Shown: positions 10,111-23,447, numbered from the stretch's first letter. The stretch: 64,000 bases of DNA from Archegozetes longisetosus (GCA_018873245.2 JAEMBT020000008.1:124001-188000), one strand, 5' to 3'. The notes: generated by a model from the sequence alone, not told the origin. Numbers and translations: made by a program.

Positions 10111-11679
10111 TCAAGTATCATCTCTTAGGAATATTTCAGGAGCTCTTTTCATCATAATTTGTTTAGTAAAGCTGGTCGTATTGGTGGTGTATCCACTAGT
10201 CGTACTTTTGACTTGTTTCTGTGTGTTCTTGCTGGCCATCGAAGGTCTGGCCAGATCTAGATGTTGTTGAATGGCTTCAATGTCAAGAGGGCTGATCCGA
10301 TTTATTCCTCTTTTAGAATGTAAAAGTTTAGGCAATAAGTGAGCGAATGTCTTGCGAAAAGTGACGATTGGATTAATAGCAGCGTTTGCTGAGGCAAATA
10401 ACTAATACAGGTACAAATATGAATTTTAATTTAACTTTCTAATCGATATGACAATTGACTCACTTGTGCAATAAAACAAACATTGGGAAACCATGAGGGA
10501 AGCGACTGCGAGAATAGATAGCAAAACGTAAACATATGTGAATCTGATTCTTATTCTAACTGTACAATAAATAGAATCAATAGTCTTACCGATATATTAA
10601 TCTTGAAATGTCGATAATAGACAAGAACTTGTAATGGAAACCAGCAAATAATTGTGGTTAAAATATAAATAAATAGCACTTTGATGATAGTTCTTCTGTG
10701 CCTTACTCTAACTGGTGTTTCGTTAATGGCTATTGTTTTCTCATATCGATCCATGTGAATGATTATGACTGAATACACCACAATCATTACTAAAAGTGGA
10801 AAATATACGAGTGCTGCCAATAGGAAGAGCCAATAATATTTAGCTTGTTCTATATGTTCTTCGGGACACCATTTCTGGAAAAAATGTGTCACAATATTTA
10901 GTGAGTTACTTGAGTGGATAATTTTAGCCTAAGTTCTAACCTCTAGATAGTCAGCCCATTGTCTTTGTTTGTACTTTCTCCAAACGGTTAAAGGACTGGC
11001 CAGAGCGATAGCCAACACCCAAATGGCAATCATTATTAAGTAAGAGGCCTTCTTATTCAGATGACGATTGAATGGATAAACAGTGGCAAAGAAACGATCA
11101 CAAGATATAGTCATTAATGATAAGACACTGGCCAATAAACACAAGACTATAAAAATTTGACTAAATTAATTAGTTTTGCTATCAATTAAGCCATAGATCA
11201 ATTGTCACACCTTTAACAGATCCTTCTAATCGGCAAAAAATAGGTCCCAATTCATAGTTTTGATAAATGTTATCAACTAATGCCATCCATGGACAAAATC
11301 TGTGGCATAATTTTAAACGAATGCATTAGATTTACACGAAACCTATGGGTTGGCCGAACGAACTAAAAGTATTGTTAGCTTACAAAGTAGTGAGAAAGTC
11401 TGCGATTGCCATATTTAGTATGAACAAATTAACAGTCGATTTGCGCAATGATTTGATCCTCAATATAATCATAATGATGGCAGAATTACCAATTAATCCG
11501 AGTGCCATAATTGGTATTATGGCTATAGTCTTGAAGGCGACTTCCCATACGGGCTTTACAACCCAAATGCTTAGTCCTTCGCTGTAATTCATTTTTAAAG
11601 TATCATAATCCGAAAAATTGTAAGACGCAATATTATCGCCATATTCCGATGAATACATATTCTCTTCATTAATTGCCAT
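10111..11679 (-). CDS. Rhodopsin-family GPCR, neuropeptide-receptor type (402 aa)
   Basis: Six exons: 11679-11384, 11299-11211, 11146-10941, 10874-10590, 10505-10464, 10401-10111. The N-terminus carries N-glycosylation sites NFS (21) and NYS (31). Seven-helix landmarks are clear: GN in TM1 (64-65), AIAD in TM2 (91-94), extracellular Cys121 and Cys200 for the usual disulfide, DRF in place of DRY (145-147), Pro223 in TM5, CWFP in TM6 (274-277) and NPIVT in TM7 (316-320), where the usual Tyr of NPxxY is Thr. The cytoplasmic tail is Ser/Thr-rich. The FCPW...LGPIFCRLEG stretch around TM2-TM3 resembles invertebrate neuropeptide receptors; the ligand is not assignable. Exon 5 is only 42 bases and was placed using the acceptor TTCTCGCAG; a more upstream join leaves an in-frame TAA. 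It is tail-to-tail with the 9061 gene. Confidence 0.88.
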
Positions 11680-11699
11680 AAGAATAGTGCAATTTCATT

Positions 11700-12289
11700 A
11701 CATTGTACAATCCATAAGAGTTTTAATTTGATTGTAATGAAACAAAACAGACAATAATTAAACGCTTATGCGTTTATGCCTATAAGTTATCTCAATTTTT
11801 ATCTATCAATTATACTATTTTGTTATTAGTATTACCCCAGCGTTGGTGATAAATAGCTATCATAATCGTCACTCTCGAAATATGGCTCAATCAGACTTCC
11901 AACTGAGAAATGATAACTTTATGTAACTATTTATAAAATGTGTTTTTATTTGCTTTAAAATATGCTTACATTAAATGTTGACACATACAAATCAATTATA
12001 ATGAAATTTTCATTTTCAGATACCTCTAATCAGTGACATTCGCAACAGTCAATGAGCCAGTATACGGTATAAGCGAGATATAATCAATATGACCGACATA
12101 ATCGGAGTCCGTTTCGAAAATCCTATAAATTCAAGCTAAAATCTATTTGATATGACGAACCTCAATATAAACACATTTTAGATACAATAAAGTATCTAAA
12201 CATACGATATAAAGTACATCCTCTAATAACAAAGCTTCCATCAACCCCTAAGAGGACTAGTTTTCAACTTAAGATTCATTTAAAACTCT
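11700..12289. other. Intergenic, upstream of the GPCR
   Basis: AT-rich, no recognised exon. The first few hundred bases should contain the GPCR promoter; no clear TATA box is visible. Confidence 0.4.
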
Positions 12290-12575
12290 GATGTCTTAAA
12301 ACACTTTGTTTAGGCTAATAACTTCAAAAACAGTGTCTCTGAAAACTCGAATTTCATAGAAAACCAAATTTGCAATTTTAATGTCTTCAAGAATAATATT
12401 CGGATGAAAATGATTGGTTTTTAAAAATAAATACCCCTATTTGTTATATTTATATTAGCTCTTAATATAAATGCTCTAAAAGCAAACATATTTGAATTTG
12501 CGACATAACACACAGCTCGATATAACCAATAACGACCTTTACCCTTTCAATGTTTGTTATGTCGAACTTTTATTG
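12290..12575 (+). mobile_element. Remnant 3' end of a second Tigger-like element
   Basis: From about 12305 the sequence parallels the 3' part of the element at 1-1794: TCATAGAAAACCAAATTT (compare 1568), AATATAAATGCTCTAAAAGC (compare 1684), GCTCGATATAACC (compare 1735), a C/T-rich ACCCTTT block and a terminal TTATTGTA matching CACTGTA. The coding tail is shattered by stops and indels. Similarity fades before about 12290, where a degraded 5' repeat may start near 12180. Confidence 0.7.
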
Positions 12576-12582
12576 TATTTAA

Positions 12583-14042
12583 AAATTTCAAATCAAATAA
12601 TTCTTATGAGAACAATTTTACAGAAAAAATGGGTCTCAAATTGTCACTCAATAATCGGTTTGACATGTCCAAAAGGATTACGCAAACGGCTTTCACATTA
12701 TTTTTCAGTTTGGTACCAATCAAATATTGTCGATTATTTTTAATTGAAAATTGCTCAAAAATCATTCAAATTTGATCAAAATGTTGATTTTGCATAAGCA
12801 AAATTGTTTAATCCATATTTGTAGTATGTGATCGCTTTTTCAAGTTATACGTCACTTATTCAAATTTTTTTAATTCGAAAGTTCAAGAGAACAGTTCAAA
12901 TGAGAAACTTATGAAACATTAAAAATGCTGAACAATGATGCACTTGTTTCTTCAATAATTGCATTAATGATCATTTATCCGTTTAACAATTTTTTATTAT
13001 AAGAACTTTGTTTTCAATACATGTGCTGGCACGAGATAAGCTATTAAACTATGTTAGATAAGTGTATCAATAGCTTTGTAACTCATAACGTGATCTGAAA
13101 GGTTAGCACTGAAAAAAATGATAATGTTTTTAATCTTTATGATTGATAGAGTTGCCTAATTTGTTGCAACTCTAATCTGGACAACAACTTGAAAGTTGAA
13201 GCAGTTATTTCTCTCAAAATTTAGGCTTTTGAGTAGAAATAATATTTGTTTGTTCATTATGGAAAACAAAAATAAACATTAAAAATATAGTTTTGTTCAT
13301 AAGTAAAGACGGACCAAAGCTCAAAATGTTGTTAGGCTGAGCTGCGATTATGAGCTTCATAACAGTTAGGTTCAATTATGTACTCATGATCTTAGCCTAA
13401 TGACTCAATTAAAAGGACTACATATAAAAGTTATATTAATTTCGATAGAAAAGCTAATGAAAAGTATTTAGATAAAGTTTATTCAAATCTAAAAAGCTAT
13501 TTCACATATAGAAGGAACAATTGTAAATTGTTAGCAAAATTTGTTTCTGAGCAGCGCTTCAAAGTTCAATATATCGAGTCCAAGTCTGTGACGGACTGCT
13601 GCCTATTTGGTCGAGCTTCGGGCTTGAGCTTCAAGCTAATCAATCAGATAATACTGGGCTCGAAGCTAGCTTATGTCCATCACTATTTGTAAGGTGTGAG
13701 TTTCAAATACTTTTCGTATACAGATTGATGTCTAATTTTTTGCCTGTATTATGATTATTTAATTATTATAACGCTACGTCACTCAAAGATGTATTATTAT
13801 AAATATGATAGCGATTGTGTCAGACCAGTTTATTCAGAAATATTCTCATTAGTTAGGCGCTGAGCTATTGTATATATGACACGAATCTGCACCCGTTTTA
13901 CAGCCACTTAAGTCTAACTAATTATTGCTAACAGAATCAATGTGATCGACAAGGGTCGAGCTGACGTTCTCTTACAGATATGAGACAACTTCAACTCTAA
14001 AGTATTGAAGTCTTAATCTAGTGAGATATATGGCCTAGTCTT
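12583..14042. other. Intergenic; some GAGCTTC-type internal repeats
   Basis: Stops in all frames. Around 13610-13670 several copies of GAGCTTC/GAAGCT-like words occur in both orientations, possibly an old MITE end; not resolvable by eye. Confidence 0.35.
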
Positions 14043-14126
14043 GTGTTGCAAAGAGCTTTCCAAATCTTGATTGTACAGATTGCATATATACTCTTGACAA
14101 CCGCTATTATTGCGAAAAAGAAAAAT

Positions 14127-16526
14127 ATGGAAAACGAACAAAAGTTTTCTGGATTTAATGAAAATTCACACAAAAATGTTTTTCAGTTTCAAATTGATAA
14201 TAATTCAATTGAATCCAGTAAAAATCGATACAAATACTTGACCACCTTTGCTTTGTATTTCTGTTCAATGGCTTATGTGAGTATTTAAATACTAAAAGTA
14301 TTGTTTTTTCAAATGATCTAAAGAAAACAGTTTTCAATGAAAACAATTTATTTAATTATCAAAAAATAAAACTTAAAACGAAAGTTCAAGTCACTAATTT
14401 GAAGTGGTATAATAATTCAAAATACCAGTTGACCAATCAGTTTAGCTTTCTTCATTTATTAAATCGATCACGTCAATTTTTTTATTGTTGACACTCTTCT
14501 TCACAAAAACTTAATGAAATTGGATTACATTTCATGATTTTTCTTTAAATTCACATCTCAAAGGGCATGACCTCTTATATAATTGGTCCGGCACTAAATG
14601 ACATGAGAATAAGGTTGGGCACTACTTTGGACAGTATAACGATTGTATTTGCGTGTGTACTCGTTGGATATACTTTAGGAGCAATAATAAGTTTGTAACT
14701 TTTTTTCAATCAGCTTTACTCAATAGATATATTTCAAGTTTAGAGTAGTTTGACCAAATCAACTTATCGGTAGAAAAGAATTCATTTTTTTCTCAATTTT
14801 AAGAACTATAAATCTTATTATGTTAGTGGTTTTCCTAATTAAGTTCTACCTGTGTTTTAAAACTATCATTCATGTAAACTTCATAGAAAAGAACAATTTC
14901 GCTTTGAATATCGCTCAATGCCGAAGAGTATAATGTCTTATTCTGTGATTTGTCACACAATTAATAAATTATACTTTACAGACGGTGCTATTTATAACTA
15001 TATAAATCGTCAACTGGTCTTAGTATGTCTTCTATTTATAATGGCGTGTACTATAGCCTTAGCCCCTCACTGCACATCATTGGGCTTACTTTTCGGAGAT
15101 GCATCAGTTACTGGATTCGCAGCTGGAGGTTAGACAATTGAATATCTTCAATTATACAAAATAAAGACAAGGCCGATAAATGTTCGATGCAATAATACTT
15201 TATAAAATACAGTTAATTTAATTATAGTGTCAAATCAATAGGTAATCAAGATAGAATGGTTTAATTTGAAAATAGTAGATTCATTGTTCGATTATATAAT
15301 GGATTTAGGGATAGAGTTAGTCTTTCAGCTCAGTAGACCAGAGGACGCTAATATTTGACAAATTTTGCATTATATTCGATTATTAAGTTCAGAATTACAA
15401 GTCCACGTTTTCTAAATTATATATTAATATGATTGAGGCCTAAGTCGTTTTTCAACCTAAAAGTATGAAAATAACCAAAATTTTAGGATGTATGCAACAA
15501 AAATCACTGTTACAGAAAGTTGCGAATAGGCCAACTCTGGTCTCTAAGTAGTGCCGACCCGAATAGATTGTAAGCATAAAGTTGTGATTACTTTTGTTTA
15601 AACTAGGATTCGATACGGCACAAGTCGTTTGGATTATCGAACTGTGGGCTGAAAGAGCCGGTGCCTTTTTGCAAGGAATTCAATTTTTTTTCGCTCTGGG
15701 AACATTTATATCGCCTCTAATGACCAGACCTTTCTTAGATAAAAATAGAAGCGATGAAACGCCTTTAATAAACACAACAATACAATCAGAAGAATTAAGA
15801 CATCAGTCTCATATTGAAATACCCTTTGGAATAGTTGGCTCGATATTGGTTGTCTCTTCTATTTTACTATTAGCATTACATTTTTATAAGAGATATGATC
15901 CGCCAGTCGAGCAAAACCAAGAATGTGTCTGTAAATGGCCGTCATTTCAAAAATTGATTTATATAATTCTTGGATTCTTCACATTAGCGCCATATGTTGG
16001 AATGGAAATTATGAACTTTCAGTTAGTGTCATCTTTCGCACATAACTCTCATCTCAAATTATCAGATAGTGATAGTGCAGATGTGTTGACATTTCTAGCT
16101 GGAGCCTTTACTTTCGGTCGAGCGCTAAGTATTATCATTTCGATTAAGTATCCGCCTGAAAAAATGATCTACGTTAATTATGTAATAGTCATAATCGCAA
16201 ATGTTGTTTTATTACTTTTTGAATTGAATCGAAATTCTCTTTCAATGCTATGGGTTGGAAATGTAATACTTGGTTTTGGATTTTCCTCAGTATTTCCAGC
16301 AGTTTACGCGTTCCTCGATACACACATAACTATAGGTAATAGTATGGGAGCGTTCTTTGTTTGCACAAGTGGTCTGATGGCAGCTTTACTTCCGACTGTT
16401 TGTGGACAATTCATTGAGAACACACCACTCGCTCTCATTTATATGAACTTTATTTGCGTTTTTGTTAATTGTTGCGCTTTTACCATTTTTAACATTCTAA
16501 TACGATATAGACGATCATTTATTTAA
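14127..16526 (+). CDS. MFS transporter 1, MFSD4/NaGLT1-like (447 aa)
   Basis: Exons 14127-14276, 14564-14690, 14982-15128 and 15607-16526 keep one frame to 447 residues (an in-frame ATG at 14043 could add 28). Family hallmarks: GMTSYIIGPALNDM in the first helix region, the NRQLVLVCLL helix after the motif-A loop, VVWIIELWAERAGAFLQ (counterpart of the LQLWG helix of MFSD4), FFFALGTFISPLM, and the closing LGFGFSSVFPAVYAFLDTHI. About 12 hydrophobic segments are present with a central cytoplasmic loop near GYKRYDPPVEQ. The family is annotated as sodium-dependent or facilitative sugar transport in the plasma membrane; substrate here is inferred only. AATAAA at 16534-16539. First of three tandem paralogues; introns 1-3 fall at positions shared with the others. 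Confidence 0.87.
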
Positions 16527-19500
16527 AAAACTCAATAAATTTAATATATTTTACAACTTACTACATCATATTTTTGGGTCATAAACTTCGGCCAATCAAC
16601 CAATTTTTAGAATTTGCAGTTGTGTATCGAATTTGAATAGTAATACCGAATTACACCAAATTTCGATATAAAATTCATACTATACAATAGCTTTAAACCT
16701 TAAAACCTAGTCTTGTTTTCTTCAATTCATTCTTCAAGTGTGCAAGGCATCAAATTCAAAAGGCAAGTAAAAAATGAGATAGAAACTAGTCACTATTGTC
16801 AAATTTGTGCAGCTCTGCTCAAAACCATGCTTTAAATTGATTTCCAATCGAAAGCTCCTCGAATTTTATCGAAACTGATTTCGGGCACAATGCTTGTCAG
16901 TTGTAGGTCATTACGTTTTATGCAAAATTTTTACTTAGAGATTACGTTTAGATACCTTAGAGTAAATAGTTGCGATTTTTTATGATATATGGTATGCGAG
17001 ATAAAAATTGGCAAAAACTTGATGTGTGTTTAAGCCTCAATTTTATCTTAATTATAGCGTCTATCTGCTTGTCCATAACAATATAATGTAAAAGAGTTAT
17101 CAATTATGATGTGTATTTGAACTTAAAAATTTAACTTCGAAAAATTTAGAAACTAAGTGCTACTTTTAAGGCTAATTAATAATAAATGATAATAGTTGTA
17201 AATCAGACTTCAATGTTTTTTGAAGGTAGTATTTTTTAGCTAAGTCAACGCTTAAATTTTTCAGTCTGATATTATGAAAAGCTTAAGATCTTTAAAAATT
17301 AACGGAACCTAACAATAGTAAATGGAGAACATTTAAAAACTGTGAATGTCTGAAATTTTGAATTCATATTTGTTGTAGAACTGTGATATTAAATCTAAAA
17401 TCCTCATTTAAATAATTGTAGTTATAGTTGATTTGACATAAAACGTCATATTAGACGAATTAAAAGACTATTGAAAAATAGTGGTGCTGATTTTTTGAAA
17501 ATTTAATGTAAGGTCTTTTAACGAAAGATGTTTGGATGTTAAAAAAATTTGACTGTGGCCTATAAAGCGGTGAACAAATTTTTATAATATAACAAATCTT
17601 AAATATAGGAACAAATGCTATCGCTTGGCAATAATTAAGTTTAGCTATGTATATTTATTAAATTTTTATGGATAAAATCTTTTTGCTAATTTTTATGTCG
17701 CAGACCACTCTGTTAATATGCTCGATTGTTTTTTAAACTAAATGACTAGATTTTGACTAATTTTGACCAAAATTTGATTGGAACATCTACTGTATTAGCA
17801 TTGGGATGGAAAATTTAATTTTAGAATGACAATTCAATCAATTCGGAAGATTAGAAAACTTGAACCATATCAATTTAAAGTCCTCATAATAATCTTTAAA
17901 TCGATGTATTGTTTGTTTTAGTCCTTTACCGAATAAAGTCTTATAGTCTAAATGATTTAAGAATAAAAGTTCTATAAATTGTGTCCCAAAATTGATTTCG
18001 TGCACCAGTTTCGCTCAATTCTCGACTGCAATTTTCGAATCAAGTAACTCTGATATTTGTCAACAATTTCTTATCCAGGCTCAATTTTTAAGTCTTCCTA
18101 TCTACTTCATAGAATTTGATTGAATTTTACCCTATTTTACTGTTTTCCTACTGTTTTCAAAACGAAATCTGTTAAAATACAATTAATTATTAATATCGCT
18201 GAATCATAATATGATTACTTAAAATCGTGTTAAAGAGTGTATTTTAAAGTTAACCTGCACAATGTTTTCTGTCTTTCAATGGTGAATTTTTTTTATAACA
18301 TTACAGCTTTTGATTTTCTATTGGAAGGCTATTTTTTATAACACAAATATGATACAAATATGCCAAGTATGAGTGCAGACTTACTTACGCTTCGGCCTGG
18401 AATCGGAGATCAAATCTGGAGATCTGGCAACCGAAATTGTGTAAGAACGAATTAACTAGAAATTAGTGACTACATTGTATTATAAAATAAATGCAAAATA
18501 TTTGGCTCTCATTGATCGTAACAGTTGATTTTCAACTTTGAATTTATAAAACTATATTCTATTCTAATGAATGAGTCAATTTAAGCGTTTTCAGTTGAAT
18601 CGTTTCAAAGATTTAAAATTGCGAGCATAGTTATGGTATGGAATACTAAGCTTCGCAAACTCTGTTTCGCATGACTAAGTAGCTAAAAGTCAACTTTTAA
18701 GGTTAAGACTTCATATACTTACTTGAAGTTGAAAAAAACTTAAGATTCAGTTAGAATAGTTTGATACATATGAAAAGAAGGGTCTCTGAGTTTGAGGCTT
18801 TGGAGTTTTAGTTTGGTGCAGGAGCATAACTGCTAAGCCATACCATCTATAGCTGAGAGATTAAATAATTATTTTATTTATTTATCTTCCTTCGATATCT
18901 TATCCAACTAGTTATGAATATTTGAACGCTTCTCTATTATTGAACCATTAAGGTATGATCCCCACTCCTTGTTTGGTATGCTTACAATTTTCAAGCAATT
19001 GTTCAATTTTTTCATTAAAACTTTTTAAAAATTGAAATGCTTGAGAATAAATATTAGGATTAAAAATGAAATTAAGCAATCAAATTGTATTTGAAGAAAC
19101 AATAAAGATAAACATACATTTGATCGTAAGTATTCTATAGAACTGAGTGGCCAAACAGTTATCTGCACTTTCCATCCGAAAGTAATTACATCCAACGACT
19201 TAATTATGTCTGATGGTGTCAATAAATCAATTGCAACAAACTTTCACTAAAATCTCAATTATTTTTCAAGTTGAACCATTCGAATAGAATAGCGCGAACG
19301 TTCATCTAAGTATTCTCACAGTACGGGTATAAAACTTGCTCTCACCGGGTTTAAGAATTGAGTACTATTTGTCCGATTAAGATAATACTGAATCGACAAA
19401 ATGATTATATGTATGATAAAGTAATGATAAAAAACAATATTATCTATTACTCAAAGATTGACTTATACTCTGACACATACGCCAAGTAATGCACAAATAA

Positions 19501-19669
19501 GTCAGTAAACAAAAATTTGAAGATCTAAATTATTTTTACCACTTATTTAGCTGCATATATTCAATAGTATATAACTTTAACAGTAGTCTGGCAAGATAAA
19601 AGTCTTTTTATTATCTACTTTTTACATACAGAGAAAGATTACAAATAATCGTCAAATATTAATTGAAAA
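16527..19669. other. 3.1 kb intergenic between transporter 1 and 2
   Basis: AATAAA at 16534-16539 ends the upstream gene. The remainder is AT-rich without exons. At 18405-18440 GGAATCGGAGATCAAATCTG and GGAGATCTGGCAACCGAA recur, diverged, at 48811-48850, marking a dispersed repeat family. Confidence 0.5.
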
Positions 19670-22600
19670 ATGAGTGAAAGTTTACAGCAAATAAAAAATG
19701 AAAACAAAGTTAAAAACTGGTCGAATTGGGATAAATCGATTTATACGATAATAATGTGTTACACACAGCTTGCGTTTGGAATTACTTGCACTTCGGTCGG
19801 TCCATGTCTTGTAGACTTGAAAAATATATTTCAGCACAAAGACATGCAGTATGTGTTTTATTACAATTCAATTAATTCGATTGGATATGTTTGTGGAAGT
19901 CTTTGTGAGTTTCATTTATTTGCATTTTAATTAATTGCACTTTTAATTAAATGATCTATTAATAATATGTCGTTTGAATCACTTTGACTCCGGTCCCGCC
20001 AATTATTACTGAACATCCCGAGTACTAAAAAATATAGTATTTAATAACTCTAACTAAGCTGACGGCAGCTAACATATCATTGTTATCGATTAAATACTGA
20101 TTTTGTTAACATCAATTTGACTAAACTTAAACGTGAGCTCGATTTGCAAAAATATAGATACCTGGGGCAAATTCAAGTGTACCCAATAGATTTTCTGTTT
20201 TCAAACTCTTATTTTATACAGTATCCCATAGGATTTATAAAGGAGTTTGATTAAAACAGAGATTGTTTGCCTCTAAAAAAGAAATCAATAAAATGGGTAC
20301 CGTTGGAAAATCTGTACCCTAAGGAGTCCACTCGTATGACCTTTACCCCAATGTGAGCAGGCAGGGCCAAGATACAGAGAGTCAAAGTTCAGAAATTGGA
20401 AATTGAACATGAAGATATATATATATATATGTATATATTTGAACTGTACTTTGTAAGTACAAAAGTAGCCTCAGGACTGTCAGGTGTTGTGTACATATAA
20501 TGGCAGTCCCTTGGTATCTCGGATCTTGCAGACACTAGCCCGAGATTCGAGAGTCAGGAGCCTCACTGGACAAAGTCTTCTATGTTCTCGAAAGCACTGA
20601 CATAGAATCAGAATGATTTTAGTTTACACGATTGGATTTTATTCTATACATTTTTTCTTGTATTATATATACCTTTAATTTTATTTTATACATCTCCAAC
20701 TATTATATTTATGTTTACAATTGATTCTTGATGCTTTCTAATGAGAATTCACTGAAAAAATGCTCTTTCAGTTTCTGAACTTTGACCCGATCACTCGGAT
20801 TGGGATAAGGGTAATGTATTTTGACTATAGAGATGAAAATCCTTCCAATGATACCTACTTTATCGAATTTGGTTTATGGGTGAATCTATACCAAACTCCT
20901 TTGGTATAAATTTCTGAAGTGCACTAAATATGAAGTACTTAAAACACTAGATACTATCTTAATAGGACTTGTTAACTGGTTCTTTCATTCCTTTTATCGT
21001 TATGTTAAATATTAATAAATCAATTCAATCAACTAACTGTTGATTTAAACTCAGTGTTTTCTCAAAGAAGCTTCGATAGTTAATTTTAGCGTTTTATTAA
21101 ATTCATTTTGATTTTAAAGAGAAAACAGACACAAACTCGAGCTGTGGATTATGTCAGATCCTCTTCGGAATCTGAGTTTAATACTAGCTCTAGTTCTGCA
21201 TAAGATAATTAAAGTATAAGTGCACAAGTATTTAGATGATAAATTGATTTTTCTTTTTTTTTATGACAGTAGACAAATACGAAATCGAAATCTTAATTGA
21301 TAGCTTTTAACTAAAAGATTATTTCACTTATTCTTAATTGTATTATGAGACCAAAGTTCGCTTATGCAACCTTGAGCTGAACACAACTGCAATTTTAATC
21401 GATAGGATTCAATAAGAATTTAAGATATGAGCAACTTATCATCATATGTACCTTTAGTATTAATACTTTTAATACCTGTATTCTAAAAGGCTTAATCATC
21501 AATTTAATAATGTTTCGATATAAAAATCAAAGTGAAAATGAGTGTCACATCTAAAAAATAAATTTATAAAAATTTGTACTTATCATAAAAAACTGACAAT
21601 TCTCTGCTTATGACATCAAAAATTGATGAATTATCAAAAAGTTGAAATCTTTTTCTCATGCAATCGAGTCAGGGTTACCAACTTTGTCAAAGTTAAGTTT
21701 AGATAACAAGACCCTGAAAAAATCCAAGTCGATTCTGGGCATAAGATGTGAAAAGGAGACTCTTACAGTTTTAGGTCAGACTTTGCCATAAAAAACAAGT
21801 AAAAATACTTGTTAATCAATAAAATGCAAACTGAAAGAGCAATTTTTAGGAAATCAATATCGTTAAATCCCTAGAAGAGTAGTTTTTCGTTGAATAAATG
21901 ACTGTTTTTCAAGTAGATTTAGCGGAAAGCTAAAGGGATTTGACTTTTTTTAACGAATTAGCTTCTAAATAGATGTTTTTTGAAATAGTTTTTCTACTAA
22001 ACTGTCCAGACTAAGAGCTTCCTTGAGTCTGCAAATAACAGTGAAAGTGTGCACTATCCAGTCTAAAACTGGGCAGTTGGTGAGCCTGTCTCGAGCATTA
22101 ATAACATATAATAACTAATCATTTAATTAATTGATTTTATATAAATCCTGAATTAAAGGTGGATTTCTCTACAAGAATCTAAACCGACAGCTTTGCATGA
22201 TTTGTTTGTTAACAACATTAGGCATATCTTTGATTTTGATACCACATACAACGCTTTTGTTCCTATATTTTTGTGGCTTCATTATTGGAATCGGTGGCGG
22301 AAGTTGGGATTCGTGTGTCAGTGTATGGACTATCGAGATGTGGAGACAGAGAAGTGGTCCTATTTTGCAATTGTCTCAATTTGCATTCGGTATCGGAAGT
22401 ATTATCGGACCATTGATTGACAAGCCATTTATTACTGGAGAAATCGATACGACTTCCGTCAATGGAAACTCTGAAAGAATGATTGAGAGTGTAAAAAGAC
22501 GCTCATTGCTGGCCACACCGTTTGCCATCAATGGCTGTATTCAACTATTGGGCGCACTGATGATGTTCATTATGTTTTGCATTAAGAAATATGAAAAGCC

Positions 22601-23447
22601 GACACAAGAGATAGAAAATGACTGCGAACAAATAAAACTAGATAGAAGATTAAAGCTCTCACCAGAATCTGGTTCTCCTATTAAATCAGTTACACTTTTG
22701 GGCGCCCTGTGTTTAGCTTCGTTTACTGCCATAGAAAACTGTCAGTTCCAATTTTCTCCGACATTCAATCAATACATTCCATTAAGACTTTGCGCGTCAA
22801 ATACTGCTTTAATATTATCATTAATGGCAACTTGTTTTACATTAGGTCGTGGTATCAGTATATTTATCGCTATAAAAGTTCGACCGCAAACCATGTTGAC
22901 ATATCATTTTTGTATTATTCTAATTGCTCTCATTATATTACTATTTGCACAAAACACTATTCAATTTATTTTTATGGGCAATATTCTGATTGGCAAGTCC
23001 GAGTTTATTTGACCATTTCTTTATTAAGTGACTAAGAATTTGATTTTAAGATTGATCTTTATTGAAGGTATCGGACTTTCTGCGTTTTGGCCAGCTATGT
23101 TTGCTTATATCGAACAGTATCTAGTGGTGACCGACAAAATTGGAACCACATTTGTTTTTACAGTTGGGCTCATGACTGCAACTTCTCCACTAATAATTGG
23201 TCCTTATATTCAAAGCCAGCCTATGATTTTAATTTATTTTAACTCTGCGTGCGTAACTTTCAGTATTTTTACATTCATTTTGATGCAATATTTAGTTAAT
23301 AAGTCTTTAGCGAAGGTTCAAAACGCAAAAACAAGTGAACGCTTGAAAAATAACGACGAATCAGTCGAGAAAACCTTCACTAAACAAACAAACAATGAAA
23401 AAATTTACGAAAAAAATTGTGTTAATCTTATCCAATGTAATGCATGA
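19670..23447 (+). CDS. MFS transporter 2, MFSD4/NaGLT1-like (482 aa)
   Basis: Exons 19670-19904, 22159-22992 and 23068-23447 give 482 residues. The N-terminus runs through AFGITCTSVGPCLVDLKNIF in one exon, whereas transporters 1 and 3 have introns here, so this gene has lost them. The large exon has NRQLCMICLLTTL, GSWDSCVSVWTIEMWRQRSG, FAFGIGSIIGPLIDKPF, a charged central cytoplasmic loop (residues about 215-250), then CFTLGRGISIFIAIKV and NILIG. The last exon opens IGLSAFWPAMFAYIEQYL. Intron 2 (22993-23067, 75 bases) starts with GC, not GT, within a perfect GCAAGT context; the other paralogues have GT at this site. Intron 1 is 2.25 kb and holds a MITE-like insertion. AATAAA at 23465-23470. 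Sugar transport is inferred from family. Confidence 0.88.
20215..20930. mobile_element. Non-autonomous inverted-repeat element in a transporter intron
   Basis: The two ends are diverged inverted copies. TTTATAAAGGAGTTTGATT (about 20231) pairs with the reverse of 20890-20912; GGTACCGTTGG (20297) with 20852-20862; ACCTTTACCCCAATG (20340) with 20800-20820; and GTCAAAGTTCAGAAATTG (20381) with 20768-20790. Total length is about 0.7 kb with a non-coding middle that includes an (AT)n tract at 20417-20440. Outer limits are approximate; no target duplication was seen. Confidence 0.65.
20935..22158. other. Remainder of intron 1 of transporter 2
   Basis: AT-rich intronic sequence without further recognisable elements, ending at the acceptor AATTAAAG. 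Confidence 0.5.

Noticed and set aside
11345..11587. 80-codon plus-strand ORF
   Set aside because: Antisense shadow of GPCR exon 1.
20417..20440. AT dinucleotide run as a regulatory element
   Set aside because: Simple repeat inside a transposon-like insertion; too short and low-complexity to interpret.
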